A stretch of DNA of 64,000 nt, from assembly GCF_000686705.1 (NCBI RefSeq), contig NZ_KK366006.1:94035-158034 (forward strand), given 5' to 3'. The position numbers and the translations under genes were made by a program. The notes under the pieces were generated by a model that worked only from the letters and a program-made list of their open reading frames with translations, ran no database searches and was not told the DNA's origin. Source of the stretch: Clostridium hydrogeniformans DSM 21757 (GTDB lineage Bacteria > Bacillota > Clostridia > Clostridiales > Clostridiaceae). Numbering within the stretch: position 1 is the stretch's first letter; each line of letters begins with the position of its first letter. This document shows positions 17,450-27,087 of this stretch, piece after piece.

Positions 17450-18425
17450 CTGGTATCTTTCCTCCAATAGATTTGCCTTGAAAATCAAATAATACCTTAT
17501 AAAAAGTTTTATATTCCTCCTTAGAATTCTTTGCTTCTATATAATTTAAATTAGATCTTTCCATAACTGTTTTAAGATTTTCCTTATTTAAGGATAACTT
17601 TAACTCTTCTGAATAATCTCCAAGTTTATCTATGTTATTTTTAGCCCACTCTATACTTTCCACTAAGTTCTTTATAAAATCATCCACAAACTCCCTATAC
17701 TCATCCACTAATTCTTCCTTAATTATTAAACTAGATTGTGGATATCCATAATTATTCTTAGTTATTTCCTTCCACTGATCATTTAAAGACCCTATGATTT
17801 TTGCACTTTTACTCTTCATAAGAACATTAGATAACATAGGTTCAGGAATTACAGCATTCTTTGCCTTTCCACTTATAAAGGTTGGTGCCAGCTCTGTAGC
17901 TCCTACTAAATAATTTATATTTACATCCTTATCTGCATCTATATTATTGTTTTTTAGTATATATCTTAATGTTATATCAGGTGTTAGCCCTTTTCCTATT
18001 GTGTACAGGTCTTTTCCCTTTAGCTCCTTTATTATGTCTATTCCCTCATTAGATACCATGTACATATTTCCCCATCCTACTGTACCAGCTAATTTATACT
18101 TAAGTCCTTTATTATAACTTTGAGCTGGAAGATTTGATGGTACAATAGCAATTTCAGCCTCATTATTTAATACCTTAGATACTAAAGCATCTGAAGTATT
18201 AACTATCTCATATTCTATTGAATAATCTTTATTAACTTGGGTGTTCTCTTTTTTAAGTTTTGCTATAGCTATAGATGGAATTCCCTCTGGTACAAATACC
18301 TTTATACTTTTTGGATTTTTATTTTCATCTTTACTTCCTTCTTTAATTTTATTTCCACACCCAACTAATAATGAAACACCTATAATTAATATTAATAAAG
18401 CACTAAAAATTTTTCTGTTTCTCAT
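17427..18425 (-). CDS. ABC importer substrate-binding lipoprotein, SsuA/NMT1-like
   Basis: This 332-residue lipoprotein has a signal peptide ending in the lipobox LLVGC (about residues 19-23). A periplasmic-binding-protein fold follows, with IKVFVPEGIPSIAIAKL, a region resembling the NMT1/SsuA ligand-binding core, and NLPAQSYNKG. The start is the ATG at 18425-18423, eight bases after AAGGAG; a nearer in-frame GTG overlaps that site. It heads the operon, so it is likely the most highly expressed member. The ligand could be a sulfonate, a thiamine precursor or an aromatic amide; nothing in the sequence decides. Confidence 0.85.
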   Translation of the reverse strand: MRNRKIFSALLILIIGVSLLVGCGNKIKEGSKDENKNPKSIKVFVPEGIPSIAIAKLKKENTQVNKDYSIEYEIVNTSDALVSKVLNNEAEIAIVPSNLPAQSYNKGLKYKLAGTVGWGNMYMVSNEGIDIIKELKGKDLYTIGKGLTPDITLRYILKNNNIDADKDVNINYLVGATELAPTFISGKAKNAVIPEPMLSNVLMKSKSAKIIGSLNDQWKEITKNNYGYPQSSLIIKEELVDEYREFVDDFIKNLVESIEWAKNNIDKLGDYSEELKLSLNKENLKTVMERSNLNYIEAKNSKEEYKTFYKVLFDFQGKSIGGKIPDEKLYME

Positions 18426-18582
18426 AAGCTTCACTCCTTATTAAGTTCTTACATAAATATTTTATACGTACTAAGAGCTACTATACCCCATAGATAATCT
18501 TATAGTATGTTAAATAATCTTATGTAAACTTTTAAACTTATATAGAATATTAAATAAAATTAGATTTAATTACAACATGAAC

Positions 18583-18610
18583 TATACCCATCATTTTCAT
18601 GATGGGTATA
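18583..18610 (-). terminator. Terminator after DtxR-family gene
   Basis: A perfect 12-bp stem (TATACCCATCAT and complement) with a 4-nt loop lies 15 bases beyond the regulator stop codon and upstream of the importer operon. Confidence 0.85.
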
Positions 18611-18624
18611 AATGTTTACTTTAA

Positions 18625-19092
18625 CTATTTATTCATTCTAAATTTATTATACCCTTCCATAAAATTATTATCATTCTTTACATACTCTATAAAATCTTCT
18701 ATACAACACAAAGTTTCTTTATTTATTGTATGCTCTATTTTTTCAGTTTCCTCTAGTATATAATTTTCTTTAACTCCTAAAAGCTTTAAAAAATATTCTA
18801 TAGTTTTATGTCTATTTAAAAGTTTTTTTCCTATTTCATCCCCTTCTATACTTAGGGTTATAGCTCCATACCTTTCATAATTTATAAGGTTTAAATCCCT
18901 TAGTTTTTGAACCATTTTTGTTGCAGATGATGGCTTAACATTCAATGACTGGGCAAGTTCATTTATCCTTACGTAACCATTAACTTCATAAATTCTATAT
19001 ATCATCTCCAGGTAATCTTCCATAGATGCTGTTAGTTTATTATCATCACACTTCATATACTCATTAAAGGTATAAAATACATTATCGGCCAT
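18625..19092 (-). CDS. DtxR/MntR-family metalloregulator
   Basis: This 155-residue repressor has an N-terminal winged helix (about residues 20-75: LTASMEDYLEMIYRI, then VRINELAQSLNVKPSSATKMVQKL). The dimerisation/metal-binding helices follow, with HKTIEYFLKLLGV and EETEKIEHTI. The MED and EKIEH ligands correspond to the metal site of MntR/IdeR-type proteins. There is no SH3-like third domain, which fits MntR length. It may control the feoAB, FecBCD-like or mntP genes of this window, but no operator was proved. The ATG start follows AGGAGG. Confidence 0.87.
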   Translation of the reverse strand: MADNVFYTFNEYMKCDDNKLTASMEDYLEMIYRIYEVNGYVRINELAQSLNVKPSSATKMVQKLRDLNLINYERYGAITLSIEGDEIGKKLLNRHKTIEYFLKLLGVKENYILEETEKIEHTINKETLCCIEDFIEYVKNDNNFMEGYNKFRMNK

Positions 19093-19162
19093 ATTAGTAT
19101 ATCCTCCTAATAACCATATAATAATATATATTCATACCCTATGTTTATTATGTTTTTTCCTA

Positions 19163-20101
19163 TTATTTAAGAATCTCTTTCATTACCCTTAATGCATTTT
19201 TATGAAATATTTTCTCTATATCCTCATATGAAAAACCTTCTTTTTGTAGTTTAAATGATAATTTGTTCATTTCTGAAATATCCTTTATCTCCACTTCATT
19301 TCCTATACCATCAAAATCACTACCAAGAGCTATTACATCTATTCCTCCAACATTCTTAATATGTTTAATATGACTAACCATATCATCAAGGGTTGCTTTA
19401 GAGGAATCTCCAAGAAAACTGCTACAAAAGTTTATTCCCATAACTCCACCTTTTTCTCCTAAAGTTTTAATCATTGAATCAGTTAAATTTCTCCTATGGT
19501 CTTTTACATACCTTGCATTAGAGTGTGATGCTACAAAAGGCTTTTCTGAATACTTTGCTACATCATGAAACCCTCCATCTGAAAGATGAGATACATCAAT
19601 TATAACTCCTAATCTATTCATCTCCCTTACTAAGTCTATTCCAAAATCCTTAAGCCCCTTATTCATAAACTCTTCATTAAAATTAGGATATCCTATGGAA
19701 TTCTCAAAGTTCCATGTTAATGTTATAAGTCTTACCCCCTTATTATAAAAGTAATGTAAGTTCTTCATATCTCCCATTAAGGCTTCACCTTCCTCAATGG
19801 TTATTATTCCTGATAACTTGCCACTGCTACTGTTTTCAATAACATTATTGTATGTTAATGCTAAGGATATTTCACTTTCATTTTCCTTTAACTCCATTAA
19901 AAGATTATCTAACATTTCATCACATGTATTAAATAAATTCTCGCAATGATCTTTAGCTATAAACAAGGCAAAAAATTGTGCCATAGCTTGAGCTTTTTTA
20001 AGTTTTTCTATATCAACACTTAAGTTATTCTTTTTAAGTTTTTCTTCCTTTCCATAGTATAGCTTACCTGCGGTGTCACAATGTAAATCAACAAACTTCA
20101 T
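19163..20101 (-). CDS. Membrane dipeptidase family (M19) zinc peptidase
   Basis: This 312-residue protein of the renal-dipeptidase family hydrolyses dipeptides, including those with a D-residue. Metal ligands are visible in DLHCD (His7, Asp9), EEGEALMG (bridging Glu), DVSHLS, SHSNAR and GSDFDGI. Length is typical for bacterial members. The start is ATG 20101 behind GGGGGAG. It has no signal peptide, so the enzyme is cytoplasmic. It lies 70 bases upstream of the metalloregulator gene in the same orientation. Confidence 0.9.
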   Translation of the reverse strand: MKFVDLHCDTAGKLYYGKEEKLKKNNLSVDIEKLKKAQAMAQFFALFIAKDHCENLFNTCDEMLDNLLMELKENESEISLALTYNNVIENSSSGKLSGIITIEEGEALMGDMKNLHYFYNKGVRLITLTWNFENSIGYPNFNEEFMNKGLKDFGIDLVREMNRLGVIIDVSHLSDGGFHDVAKYSEKPFVASHSNARYVKDHRRNLTDSMIKTLGEKGGVMGINFCSSFLGDSSKATLDDMVSHIKHIKNVGGIDVIALGSDFDGIGNEVEIKDISEMNKLSFKLQKEGFSYEDIEKIFHKNALRVMKEILK

Positions 20102-20256
20102 AACTTCTCCCCCATAATGTATTTTATATCATTAATTCATCACTTATTATATAAAATCCTTTTTAAAATATTACAATTAATTGATTTAATATAATTCTTT
20201 TAGTTACATAATTAAGAAACCTATAATATAATTATCCTAAGGGGGAAGTATATACT

Positions 20257-20808
20257 ATGAAATTATCTAAGTTTAAAATAATTCTTATAATACTGATTAT
20301 ATCAGCGTTAACCATTACTTCTTTAATATCCTACGAATTTATTAAGTATATAAAAACATATAATGAAATATCTAATAAATCATTATACTTTTCATTTTAT
20401 AAAATAAAAACTAATGGGGATGAAATAAAAAATTCAATAGATTCTACTAAGGATAAAGATTTTATTAAAGATATAGAACTTATAAAAATCTACAGTAACT
20501 TAAACCTTATGAAATCAGAACTCTATATATTATTCCATACTGCTGAGAATCGTGGTCTTTCTTATGAAGAATATAAGGATTTTACCTATTTTGATTCTAT
20601 ATTATCTAAATCTAAAGAAAATAATCATCTTATTTCATTAGATGAAGACTTAAAAAAACAATTAAACCTTATATATGACTTTGCCCTAAATTTAGTTAAA
20701 ATTCTAGATACAATCCCTGATAAACCAACTAAGAATAACTCATGGATTTCTCTTTATAAAAATGTATATTCTAAATATAAAGAACTATTGGTAGGTTTAT
20801 CTACTTAA
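20257..20808 (+). CDS. Membrane-anchored protein of unknown function
   Basis: This 183-residue protein has an N-terminal signal anchor (residues 7-28) followed by a soluble, mainly helical, charged domain outside the membrane. No known motif is visible and I do not recognise the family. The start is ATG 20257 behind AAGGGGGAAG. It is monocistronic, divergent from the dipeptidase gene, and followed by a hairpin at 20858-20904. Confidence 0.6.
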   Translation: MKLSKFKIILIILIISALTITSLISYEFIKYIKTYNEISNKSLYFSFYKIKTNGDEIKNSIDSTKDKDFIKDIELIKIYSNLNLMKSELYILFHTAENRGLSYEEYKDFTYFDSILSKSKENNHLISLDEDLKKQLNLIYDFALNLVKILDTIPDKPTKNNSWISLYKNVYSKYKELLVGLST

Positions 20809-20857
20809 AAATATCTTATAAAAAACTCAAAAAAATATTTAAATTTTCCTAAATAGA

Positions 20858-20904
20858 AATGATGCATAGGTTGGAACTATTTTTTTCCAATCCATGCATC
20901 ATTT
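20858..20904 (+). terminator. Terminator hairpin
   Basis: AAATGATGCAT pairs with ATGCATCATTT and TTGGAA with TTCCAA across a T-rich loop, with one asymmetric internal bulge. A TTTTT tract follows. It lies 50 bases after the anchored-protein gene. Confidence 0.75.
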
Positions 20905-21058
20905 TTAAGCTTTGTAATTTTTGTATCCATTCCTTATTAAACCTTTTAATAATTACAATATGTACCCATTAAAAAATTATAAAACTAGTCTTTTTTAAAT
21001 TATATTCGAAATTATGCCATCCTCATGTCTATTATAAATAGCATAAACTTCTATATAA

Positions 21059-24000
21059 TTAAGTAAATAAATCTTCTATATCTTCAATGGACATACTAGA
21101 TAATACATCCTTATCTAAATCTTCATTATCCATAATACTATTTATTATGTTTTGTTTTTCTTCTTGTATTTTTAAAATCTTCTCCTCTATTGTGCCCTTG
21201 GTTATAAGTTTTATAACCTCTACTGTATTCTTTTGACCTATTCTATGAGCTCTATCAGTGGCTTGACTTTCTATTGCAGGATTCCACCATGGATCAAAAT
21301 GTATAACTATATCCGCTGATGTTAAATTAAGTCCTGCGCCTCCAGCCTTTAATGATATTAAAAACACTTTATCTTCGCCTTCATTGAAATTTTTAACTAA
21401 GGTCATTCTATCTTTAGAACTTACAGAACCGTCTAAATAAAGATGACTTATATCTTCTTCATTTAACCTAGAAGATATATTTTTAAGCACAGTAACAAAC
21501 TGAGAAAATACAAGAATTTTATGTCCTCCTTCTATAGAGTTATCAATAAGATCTATAAGTGCATTCATCTTAGCACTTTCACCAGCATAATCCTCTATAA
21601 ATGAAGATGGATCACAACATATTTGTCTAAGTCTTGTAAGTGCTCCTAGTATTTTTATTTTACTCTTTTCAAAACCATAGAGATTAATTTCTTCTTTTAT
21701 CTGCTTTTTAAACATGGTTACATAAGAAGCATAGATGTTCTTTTGGGTAGAATCCATATTAAGACTTAAAGTCTTTTCTATTTTAGGTGGTAACTCCTCT
21801 GCAACATCCTTTTTAAGTCTTCTTAATATAAATGGAGCTATTCTCTTTTTTAAATCCTCTAATGCATGTTTGTTATCATGTTTAACTATAGCTGTTTCAT
21901 ATAAGTTTAAAAATTTTGAATGATTTAAAAGGTATCCAGGCATTACAAAATCAAAAATTGACCACAGTTCGCTTAAGTGATTTTCCACTGGAGTTCCTGT
22001 TAATGCAAATCTATTTTTAGCTTTAATCTCCTTCACTGCCTTTGCATTTTGAGAAGTGAAGTTTTTAATATTTTGTGCCTCATCTAATATTACGTAATTA
22101 AAGGTCATGTTTTCTATAAAGTCTATATCTCTTCTAATAAGCGGGTAAGAGGTTATTACAACATCATAATCCTTAGAAGTTTTCCAAAGTTCCTCCCTCT
22201 GATTTCTACTTCCTTCTACTATGACTATTTTTGCTAACTTCGCAAACTTTTCGAACTCTTCCTTCCAGTTATATACTAAAGAAGTAGGACACACTATTAG
22301 AGAAGGGCAATCTTCCTTACTAGATATAACAAAAGCTATGGTTTGTATGGTCTTTCCAAGGCCCATTTCATCAGCTAGTATTCCCCCAAACCCATAATTA
22401 CTTAAGGTTTTAAACCACTTATATCCAGTTTTTTGATAGGATCTTAGGCTTCCACTTAAGTCTTCTGGAACATAATAATCCATATGTTTTATATCCCTAA
22501 GGTTATTTATTAATTCCCTAAACTCCCTATTACTCTCAGCTTCTTCCCCTATCTTATCATTGACATAAGAGGCAAAAAACTTAGGAATTATTATTTTCTC
22601 ACTTACAAGATTTTTCTCTTCTATCCCTAGATTATTTACTAGTGTTATAAGGTCTTTAAGATCCTTATTATTAAGTAATACAATCCCATCACCTTTTAAC
22701 TTATAATACCTTTTTCCTTCTTTTATATTATTAAGGAGTTCTAAAAGCTCCCCCTCATTTATTCCTTCTATACTAAAAGAAAACTCTAACATATCTTCCC
22801 TATTAAGCTTTAGTTTATATTTAAAGTCATTTTTACTATAAACCTTTATATTCTTAAATTCCTCTGAATAATAAACTTCTCCTAGACCTTGCAGAAGATT
22901 AACGCCCTCCACAATAAAATCTATTACTGCCTCATCCCCTATTAAAGTAAACCCTTCTTCCTCCTGTGAAAAACCTAATCCTTCTATAGCTTCTAATATA
23001 TCCTTTTCCTTATCCACTTCTCTTATAAGTATTCCATTAGATGAACTGAGTTTATTATCATTATGGAGTGGATTAAACTTCATGTCTTCATAAATAAATA
23101 TTACCCTAAGCCCTATGGTATCTGCATTTTTATCTATATAAAATTCACACTTTAACTCTTCCTCATAGAAAAGCTTCTTTACTCCTTCTTCAAAAAATAC
23201 TCTTCCTATATTTTTTATTTTAGGAAGTATAAAAGAAGCAAAGTTTGTGCTATCCTCTTTATCTATTTCAAGATGACCTCTCCTATCTTCCAGCATTAGA
23301 TCAAATAAAGGAGAAAAAATCCTTTCCTTTTCCTCTTTTATAAAGTAAATTCCACCCTTATAAAAGTAGATTCCACCTTCCCCTAATAAAGGATATGGAA
23401 TTTCTCTATCCTTAAATCCAAGGGCTATTTTATTTCCCTTATCTATAACTAAGAACTCTAAAACTACATCATCTTTTTTTATTGTTACATCAAAATATGT
23501 TCCTATAGGTAAATTTACTGTTATACTTTTATCTCCTATAAGCTCTAATAAGTCCTTAAGCTTTCTATTAGGTATAAAAACCTCTCCCTTATTAAAAAGT
23601 TTCTTTGAAAAGTTGTTATATCCCATAAGCTTTTCTTCAATTTCTAAGAGATCTCTTATAAAATCTATGATTCCCTTATATTCTTCCTTAAAATCTTCCC
23701 TTGAGAAGTCTAATATATTGCTCCTATACAAGGTAAATAAATCTTCACTGTTATATGAGGTTATAAAAGTTTTTATATCTTTAATTGGATAAAGCTTATC
23801 TTTACCTACTCTAAGCTTCACAGAATTTACTAAGGAATTTAATGAGCTATGACTAAGTTCAATCTCCATATTAAGTACAGCTTCTTTATTATAAGTAACT
23901 GTGTACCTAAACACCTTTAAAAGCCTATCTACATTAGACTCTCCCTTAAAATACTCATTTATATATTTTAAATAAGCCGCCACTATATGAGGACATATTT

Positions 24001-24253
24001 TTTTCTTCTTTTCAAAGTCCTCACAGGTACACCCATACTCTATAAGATTTTTATCTTTATCTATTAATAGTTTACAAAGATATTCACTATATGTATTAGA
24101 TGCTACTTGTGCTTTAATAAGCTCTTTATCATCTTTATTTAGTATGTGTTCAATATTAAACACATAATCCTGAAGATAATAATCTTCTCCAATAAGATAT
24201 ATGGTTTTAGTTTTGCAAAGGCTTAATATATTCCCTTTATCTACTACTGCCAT
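21059..24253 (-). CDS. SWIM-domain SNF2 family helicase/ATPase
   Basis: This 1064-residue protein starts with a SWIM zinc finger (Cys75, Cys77, Cys87, His89: YGCTCEDF to CPHIVAAYL). A long central region (about 100-590) fits the bacterial SNF2-associated domain. The SNF2 ATPase core follows: Walker A DEMGLGKTIQT (about residue 630), ILDEAQNIKN (about 722), ALTGTPVEN, then the helicase C-terminal half with QFVTVL, LKAGGAGLNLT and QATDRAHRIGQ (about 1000). It is an ATP-driven double-stranded-DNA translocase of uncertain cellular role. The start is ATG 24253 behind AAAGGAGGG. No restriction or defence genes flank it, so it looks like the ordinary chromosomal copy. Confidence 0.9.
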   Translation of the reverse strand: MAVVDKGNILSLCKTKTIYLIGEDYYLQDYVFNIEHILNKDDKELIKAQVASNTYSEYLCKLLIDKDKNLIEYGCTCEDFEKKKKICPHIVAAYLKYINEYFKGESNVDRLLKVFRYTVTYNKEAVLNMEIELSHSSLNSLVNSVKLRVGKDKLYPIKDIKTFITSYNSEDLFTLYRSNILDFSREDFKEEYKGIIDFIRDLLEIEEKLMGYNNFSKKLFNKGEVFIPNRKLKDLLELIGDKSITVNLPIGTYFDVTIKKDDVVLEFLVIDKGNKIALGFKDREIPYPLLGEGGIYFYKGGIYFIKEEKERIFSPLFDLMLEDRRGHLEIDKEDSTNFASFILPKIKNIGRVFFEEGVKKLFYEEELKCEFYIDKNADTIGLRVIFIYEDMKFNPLHNDNKLSSSNGILIREVDKEKDILEAIEGLGFSQEEEGFTLIGDEAVIDFIVEGVNLLQGLGEVYYSEEFKNIKVYSKNDFKYKLKLNREDMLEFSFSIEGINEGELLELLNNIKEGKRYYKLKGDGIVLLNNKDLKDLITLVNNLGIEEKNLVSEKIIIPKFFASYVNDKIGEEAESNREFRELINNLRDIKHMDYYVPEDLSGSLRSYQKTGYKWFKTLSNYGFGGILADEMGLGKTIQTIAFVISSKEDCPSLIVCPTSLVYNWKEEFEKFAKLAKIVIVEGSRNQREELWKTSKDYDVVITSYPLIRRDIDFIENMTFNYVILDEAQNIKNFTSQNAKAVKEIKAKNRFALTGTPVENHLSELWSIFDFVMPGYLLNHSKFLNLYETAIVKHDNKHALEDLKKRIAPFILRRLKKDVAEELPPKIEKTLSLNMDSTQKNIYASYVTMFKKQIKEEINLYGFEKSKIKILGALTRLRQICCDPSSFIEDYAGESAKMNALIDLIDNSIEGGHKILVFSQFVTVLKNISSRLNEEDISHLYLDGSVSSKDRMTLVKNFNEGEDKVFLISLKAGGAGLNLTSADIVIHFDPWWNPAIESQATDRAHRIGQKNTVEVIKLITKGTIEEKILKIQEEKQNIINSIMDNEDLDKDVLSSMSIEDIEDLFT

Positions 24254-24577
24254 ATAATCCCTCCTTTTTTATAACTTATGACAAGTAACTTTTTCAAAAG
24301 TCTTCCATAGTATATATAAGAATGAAATTTTAGCCTAGAGAAACTTTTTATCCCATAATTATAATAATTAAGTTAATAATTAATTTTCTATTTTATATCT
24401 TAATACATTTTATCATATATTAAGATTTTATTTAAAAGGATCATAAATTTAGAGACTCACTTTCAATAATCCCTATAAAAATTATAAACTACAGCCCTTA
24501 TATGTAATCTATATAAAAATCTATAATAAAATTTTGTATTAAAAAACACAAGAGAAGTTTAAAGGAGGTAAGCTAAA
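24254..24577. other. Divergent promoter region of SNF2 and feoAB
   Basis: No gene is seen. TTTTAGCCTAGAG at about 24328-24340 weakly resembles a DtxR-type half site but is not a convincing operator. The feoA ribosome binding site AAAGGAGGT lies at the right end. Confidence 0.4.
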
Positions 24578-24802
24578 ATGATAAAACTTTGTGATATAGG
24601 AATTGGTAAAGTGGCTAAGGTAGAATTTATTCTTGCTAAAAATCTACTTAAAGAAAGATTTTTAGCCTTAGGTCTTACTAAGGGTTCAGCAGTTGAGGTG
24701 ATACGTAAGGGACCAAAGGATAATCTTACTTTATATAAAATTAGAGGAGCTATGATAGCCTTAAGAAAAGAAGAAGCCTCTCTTATTCTAGTTAAGGCTT
24801 AA
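24578..24802 (+). CDS. feoA: Ferrous iron transport protein A
   Basis: This 74-residue SH3-like protein is an accessory of the FeoB ferrous-iron channel. It shows the FeoA pattern with ERFLALGLTKGSAVEVIRKGP (written here in part: RFLALGLTKGS, residues 27-37) and the final IRGAMIALRKEEA segment. Length is standard. ATG 24578 follows AAAGGAGG. It lies 19 bases upstream of feoB, so the two form an operon. Expression is probably iron-repressed, but no operator was established. Confidence 0.93.
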   Translation: MIKLCDIGIGKVAKVEFILAKNLLKERFLALGLTKGSAVEVIRKGPKDNLTLYKIRGAMIALRKEEASLILVKA

Positions 24803-24821
24803 CTTTAGGAGGTGTATAGAT

Positions 24822-26930
24822 ATGGGTTTAACTTTTTCTTCTTCTCAAAAAGAATCCATGACAGATATATTCAATATAAATAAGAAAAATAATGAATTTG
24901 TTATTGCCCTCTGTGGTAATCCAAATACAGGTAAAAGCAGTATATTTAATATATTAACTGGTCTTAACCAACATACAGGAAATTGGCCTGGAAAAACAGT
25001 GGTTAATGCTCGAGGTGCATTCCCTTATAAGGATAAAGATTTTATATTAATGGACCTTCCTGGAACCTACTCTCTTTTTTCTACCTCTGTAGAAGAAGAG
25101 GTTGCAAGAGACTATTTATGCTTTGGTAATTCAGATCTTGCCGTGGTAGTTACAGATGCTACCTGTCTCGAAAGAAATCTTAATTTAGTATTTCAGGTCA
25201 TGGAACTTAAAGAAAAGGTTATATTATGTATAAATCTTATTGATGAAGCTGAAAGGAAGCATATAGAAATAGATGCTGAAAACTTAAAGAAATCCTTGGG
25301 TATTCCTGTGGTATTAACTTCTGCAAGGGATGGACGAGGAATAGAAGAATTAAAAGATACATTAAATAAAGCTGTAGAAAATAATATTACCTTCACTCCA
25401 AATATTATAAAATATGATTCATCCATCGAAAATGAGGTTTCTCATATTGTAAATAAACTAAAGGGTTTAAAATATCCTTTAAATCTTAGGTGGCTAGCTT
25501 TAAGGCTTATAGATGGGGAGCCAAAACTTTTAGATTCCCTCTATTCAAGACTGGAGGAAAATGATCTTTCATTAATTAAAAATATAAATTCACAATTAAA
25601 TTCTTCAAAATCAAAGGTAAGAGAAATAATCGTAGAAACCAACTATAGATATGCTGAAGACTTGAAAAATAGATATGTAAAAGAAAAAGACTCAAAAAAG
25701 ATAAGTAGAGATATAAAGATTGACAATATATTAACCTCTAAAACTTTTGGACTTCCTATAATGTTAATAATACTTGGAACTATATTCTGGTTTACTATAA
25801 AAGGAGCTAATTATCCATCCCAGCTACTGGCAGATATACTCTTTTCCTTTGAAGCTACACTTACTAAGTGGTTTACCTACTTAGGGTCACCCTCATGGCT
25901 ACATGGTATATTAGTTCTTGGTCTTTATAGAACCTTAGCTTGGGTGGTTTCTGTAATGCTTCCACCTATGGCTATATTTTTCCCCATATTTACCCTTCTT
26001 GAAGATTTAGGCTACTTACCTAGAATTGCATTTAATCTTGATCATTTATTTAAAAAGGCTTGTGCCCATGGTAAGCAATGTTTAACCATGTGTATGGGAC
26101 TAGGATGTAATGCTGCTGGAGTTATAGGCTGTAGAATAATAGAGTCTCCAAGAGAAAGAATCATTGCAATTGTTACAAATAACTTTATCCCTTGTAACGG
26201 TAGATTTCCAACCTTAATTGCTATTTCTACTATTTTCTTCTCATTAAAGGTAGCTAAGGGTTCCTCCGTGATTCCTGCACTTTCGGTAACACTAATTGTT
26301 ATTCTCGGGGTTTTAATAACTTTACTTGTATCTTATATTCTATCTAAAACTCTTCTAAAAGGAATCCCATCTACTTTCACCTTAGAACTCCCCCCTTACA
26401 GGAAACCTCAAATAGGACGAGTTATTTATACTTCTATAATAGACAGAACCTTATTTGTCTTAGGTAGGGCAATATTAGTAGCAGCTCCCGCTGGCATTCT
26501 TATATGGATTCTTGCAAATGTAACCATTGGAGATACTAATCTTGTAACTCATGCTGCAAACTTTTTAGATCCATTAGCTAAATTTATAGGATTGGATGGT
26601 TTTATATTAATGGCATTTATACTAGGTATTCCAGCTAATGAAATAGTTCTTCCTATTCTTTTAATGGCATACCTATCTACTGGAACAATGATAGAATTTG
26701 ATAGTTTAGATTCTCTTAAAGAGGTTCTTCTATCAAATGGTTGGACATCATTAACAGCTTTAAATACTATGCTATTTACCCTTCTTCATTGGCCATGCTC
26801 TACTACTCTTTGGACCATAAAAAAAGAAACTGGAAGTATAAAATGGACAATCTTATCCGCTGCAATCCCTACTGCTATTGCCTTTATAATATGCTTTATT
26901 ACAACTACCATATATAAACTGGCATTTTAA
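24822..26930 (+). CDS. feoB: Ferrous iron transporter B
   Basis: This 702-residue Fe2+ transporter has a cytosolic GTPase domain with G1 GNPNTGKSS (residues 32-40), the switch region NWPGKTV, G3 DLPGTYSL and G4 NLIDEAER. A helical linker follows, then two Gate-type membrane halves with GCNAAGVIGCR (a conserved cysteine motif) and PCNGRFPTL. Each half has several helices, for about eleven in total. A 25-residue extension precedes G1. It is co-transcribed with feoA; no feoC is present. A terminator lies at 27029-27063. Confidence 0.95.
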   Translation: MGLTFSSSQKESMTDIFNINKKNNEFVIALCGNPNTGKSSIFNILTGLNQHTGNWPGKTVVNARGAFPYKDKDFILMDLPGTYSLFSTSVEEEVARDYLCFGNSDLAVVVTDATCLERNLNLVFQVMELKEKVILCINLIDEAERKHIEIDAENLKKSLGIPVVLTSARDGRGIEELKDTLNKAVENNITFTPNIIKYDSSIENEVSHIVNKLKGLKYPLNLRWLALRLIDGEPKLLDSLYSRLEENDLSLIKNINSQLNSSKSKVREIIVETNYRYAEDLKNRYVKEKDSKKISRDIKIDNILTSKTFGLPIMLIILGTIFWFTIKGANYPSQLLADILFSFEATLTKWFTYLGSPSWLHGILVLGLYRTLAWVVSVMLPPMAIFFPIFTLLEDLGYLPRIAFNLDHLFKKACAHGKQCLTMCMGLGCNAAGVIGCRIIESPRERIIAIVTNNFIPCNGRFPTLIAISTIFFSLKVAKGSSVIPALSVTLIVILGVLITLLVSYILSKTLLKGIPSTFTLELPPYRKPQIGRVIYTSIIDRTLFVLGRAILVAAPAGILIWILANVTIGDTNLVTHAANFLDPLAKFIGLDGFILMAFILGIPANEIVLPILLMAYLSTGTMIEFDSLDSLKEVLLSNGWTSLTALNTMLFTLLHWPCSTTLWTIKKETGSIKWTILSAAIPTAIAFIICFITTTIYKLAF

Positions 26931-27028
26931 CATTAAAAATAATCTTAAGTCATATAAGATTAAATAATCCTATTCCTCAATATATTTTATTTTTAAATTA
27001 TATATAATCCTATACTGATATAAATAAA

Positions 27029-27063
27029 TTTAACTCTAGATATAATTACTATCTAGAGTTAAA
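27029..27063. terminator. Bidirectional terminator
   Basis: A 14-bp perfect stem (TTTAACTCTAGATA and complement) with a 7-nt loop lies between the converging feoB and methyltransferase genes. Confidence 0.85.
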
Positions 27064-27087
27064 TCTATTTTCTATTAAATATAATTG

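Noticed and set aside
21059-24253. SNF2 protein as part of a defence system
   Set aside because: No methyltransferase, nuclease or other defence gene flanks it; the SWIM-SNF2 architecture is common as a stand-alone chromosomal gene in Firmicutes.
24328-24340. DtxR-type operator near feoA
   Set aside because: Only one half site resembles the consensus and it lies nearer the SNF2 gene; not strong enough to list.
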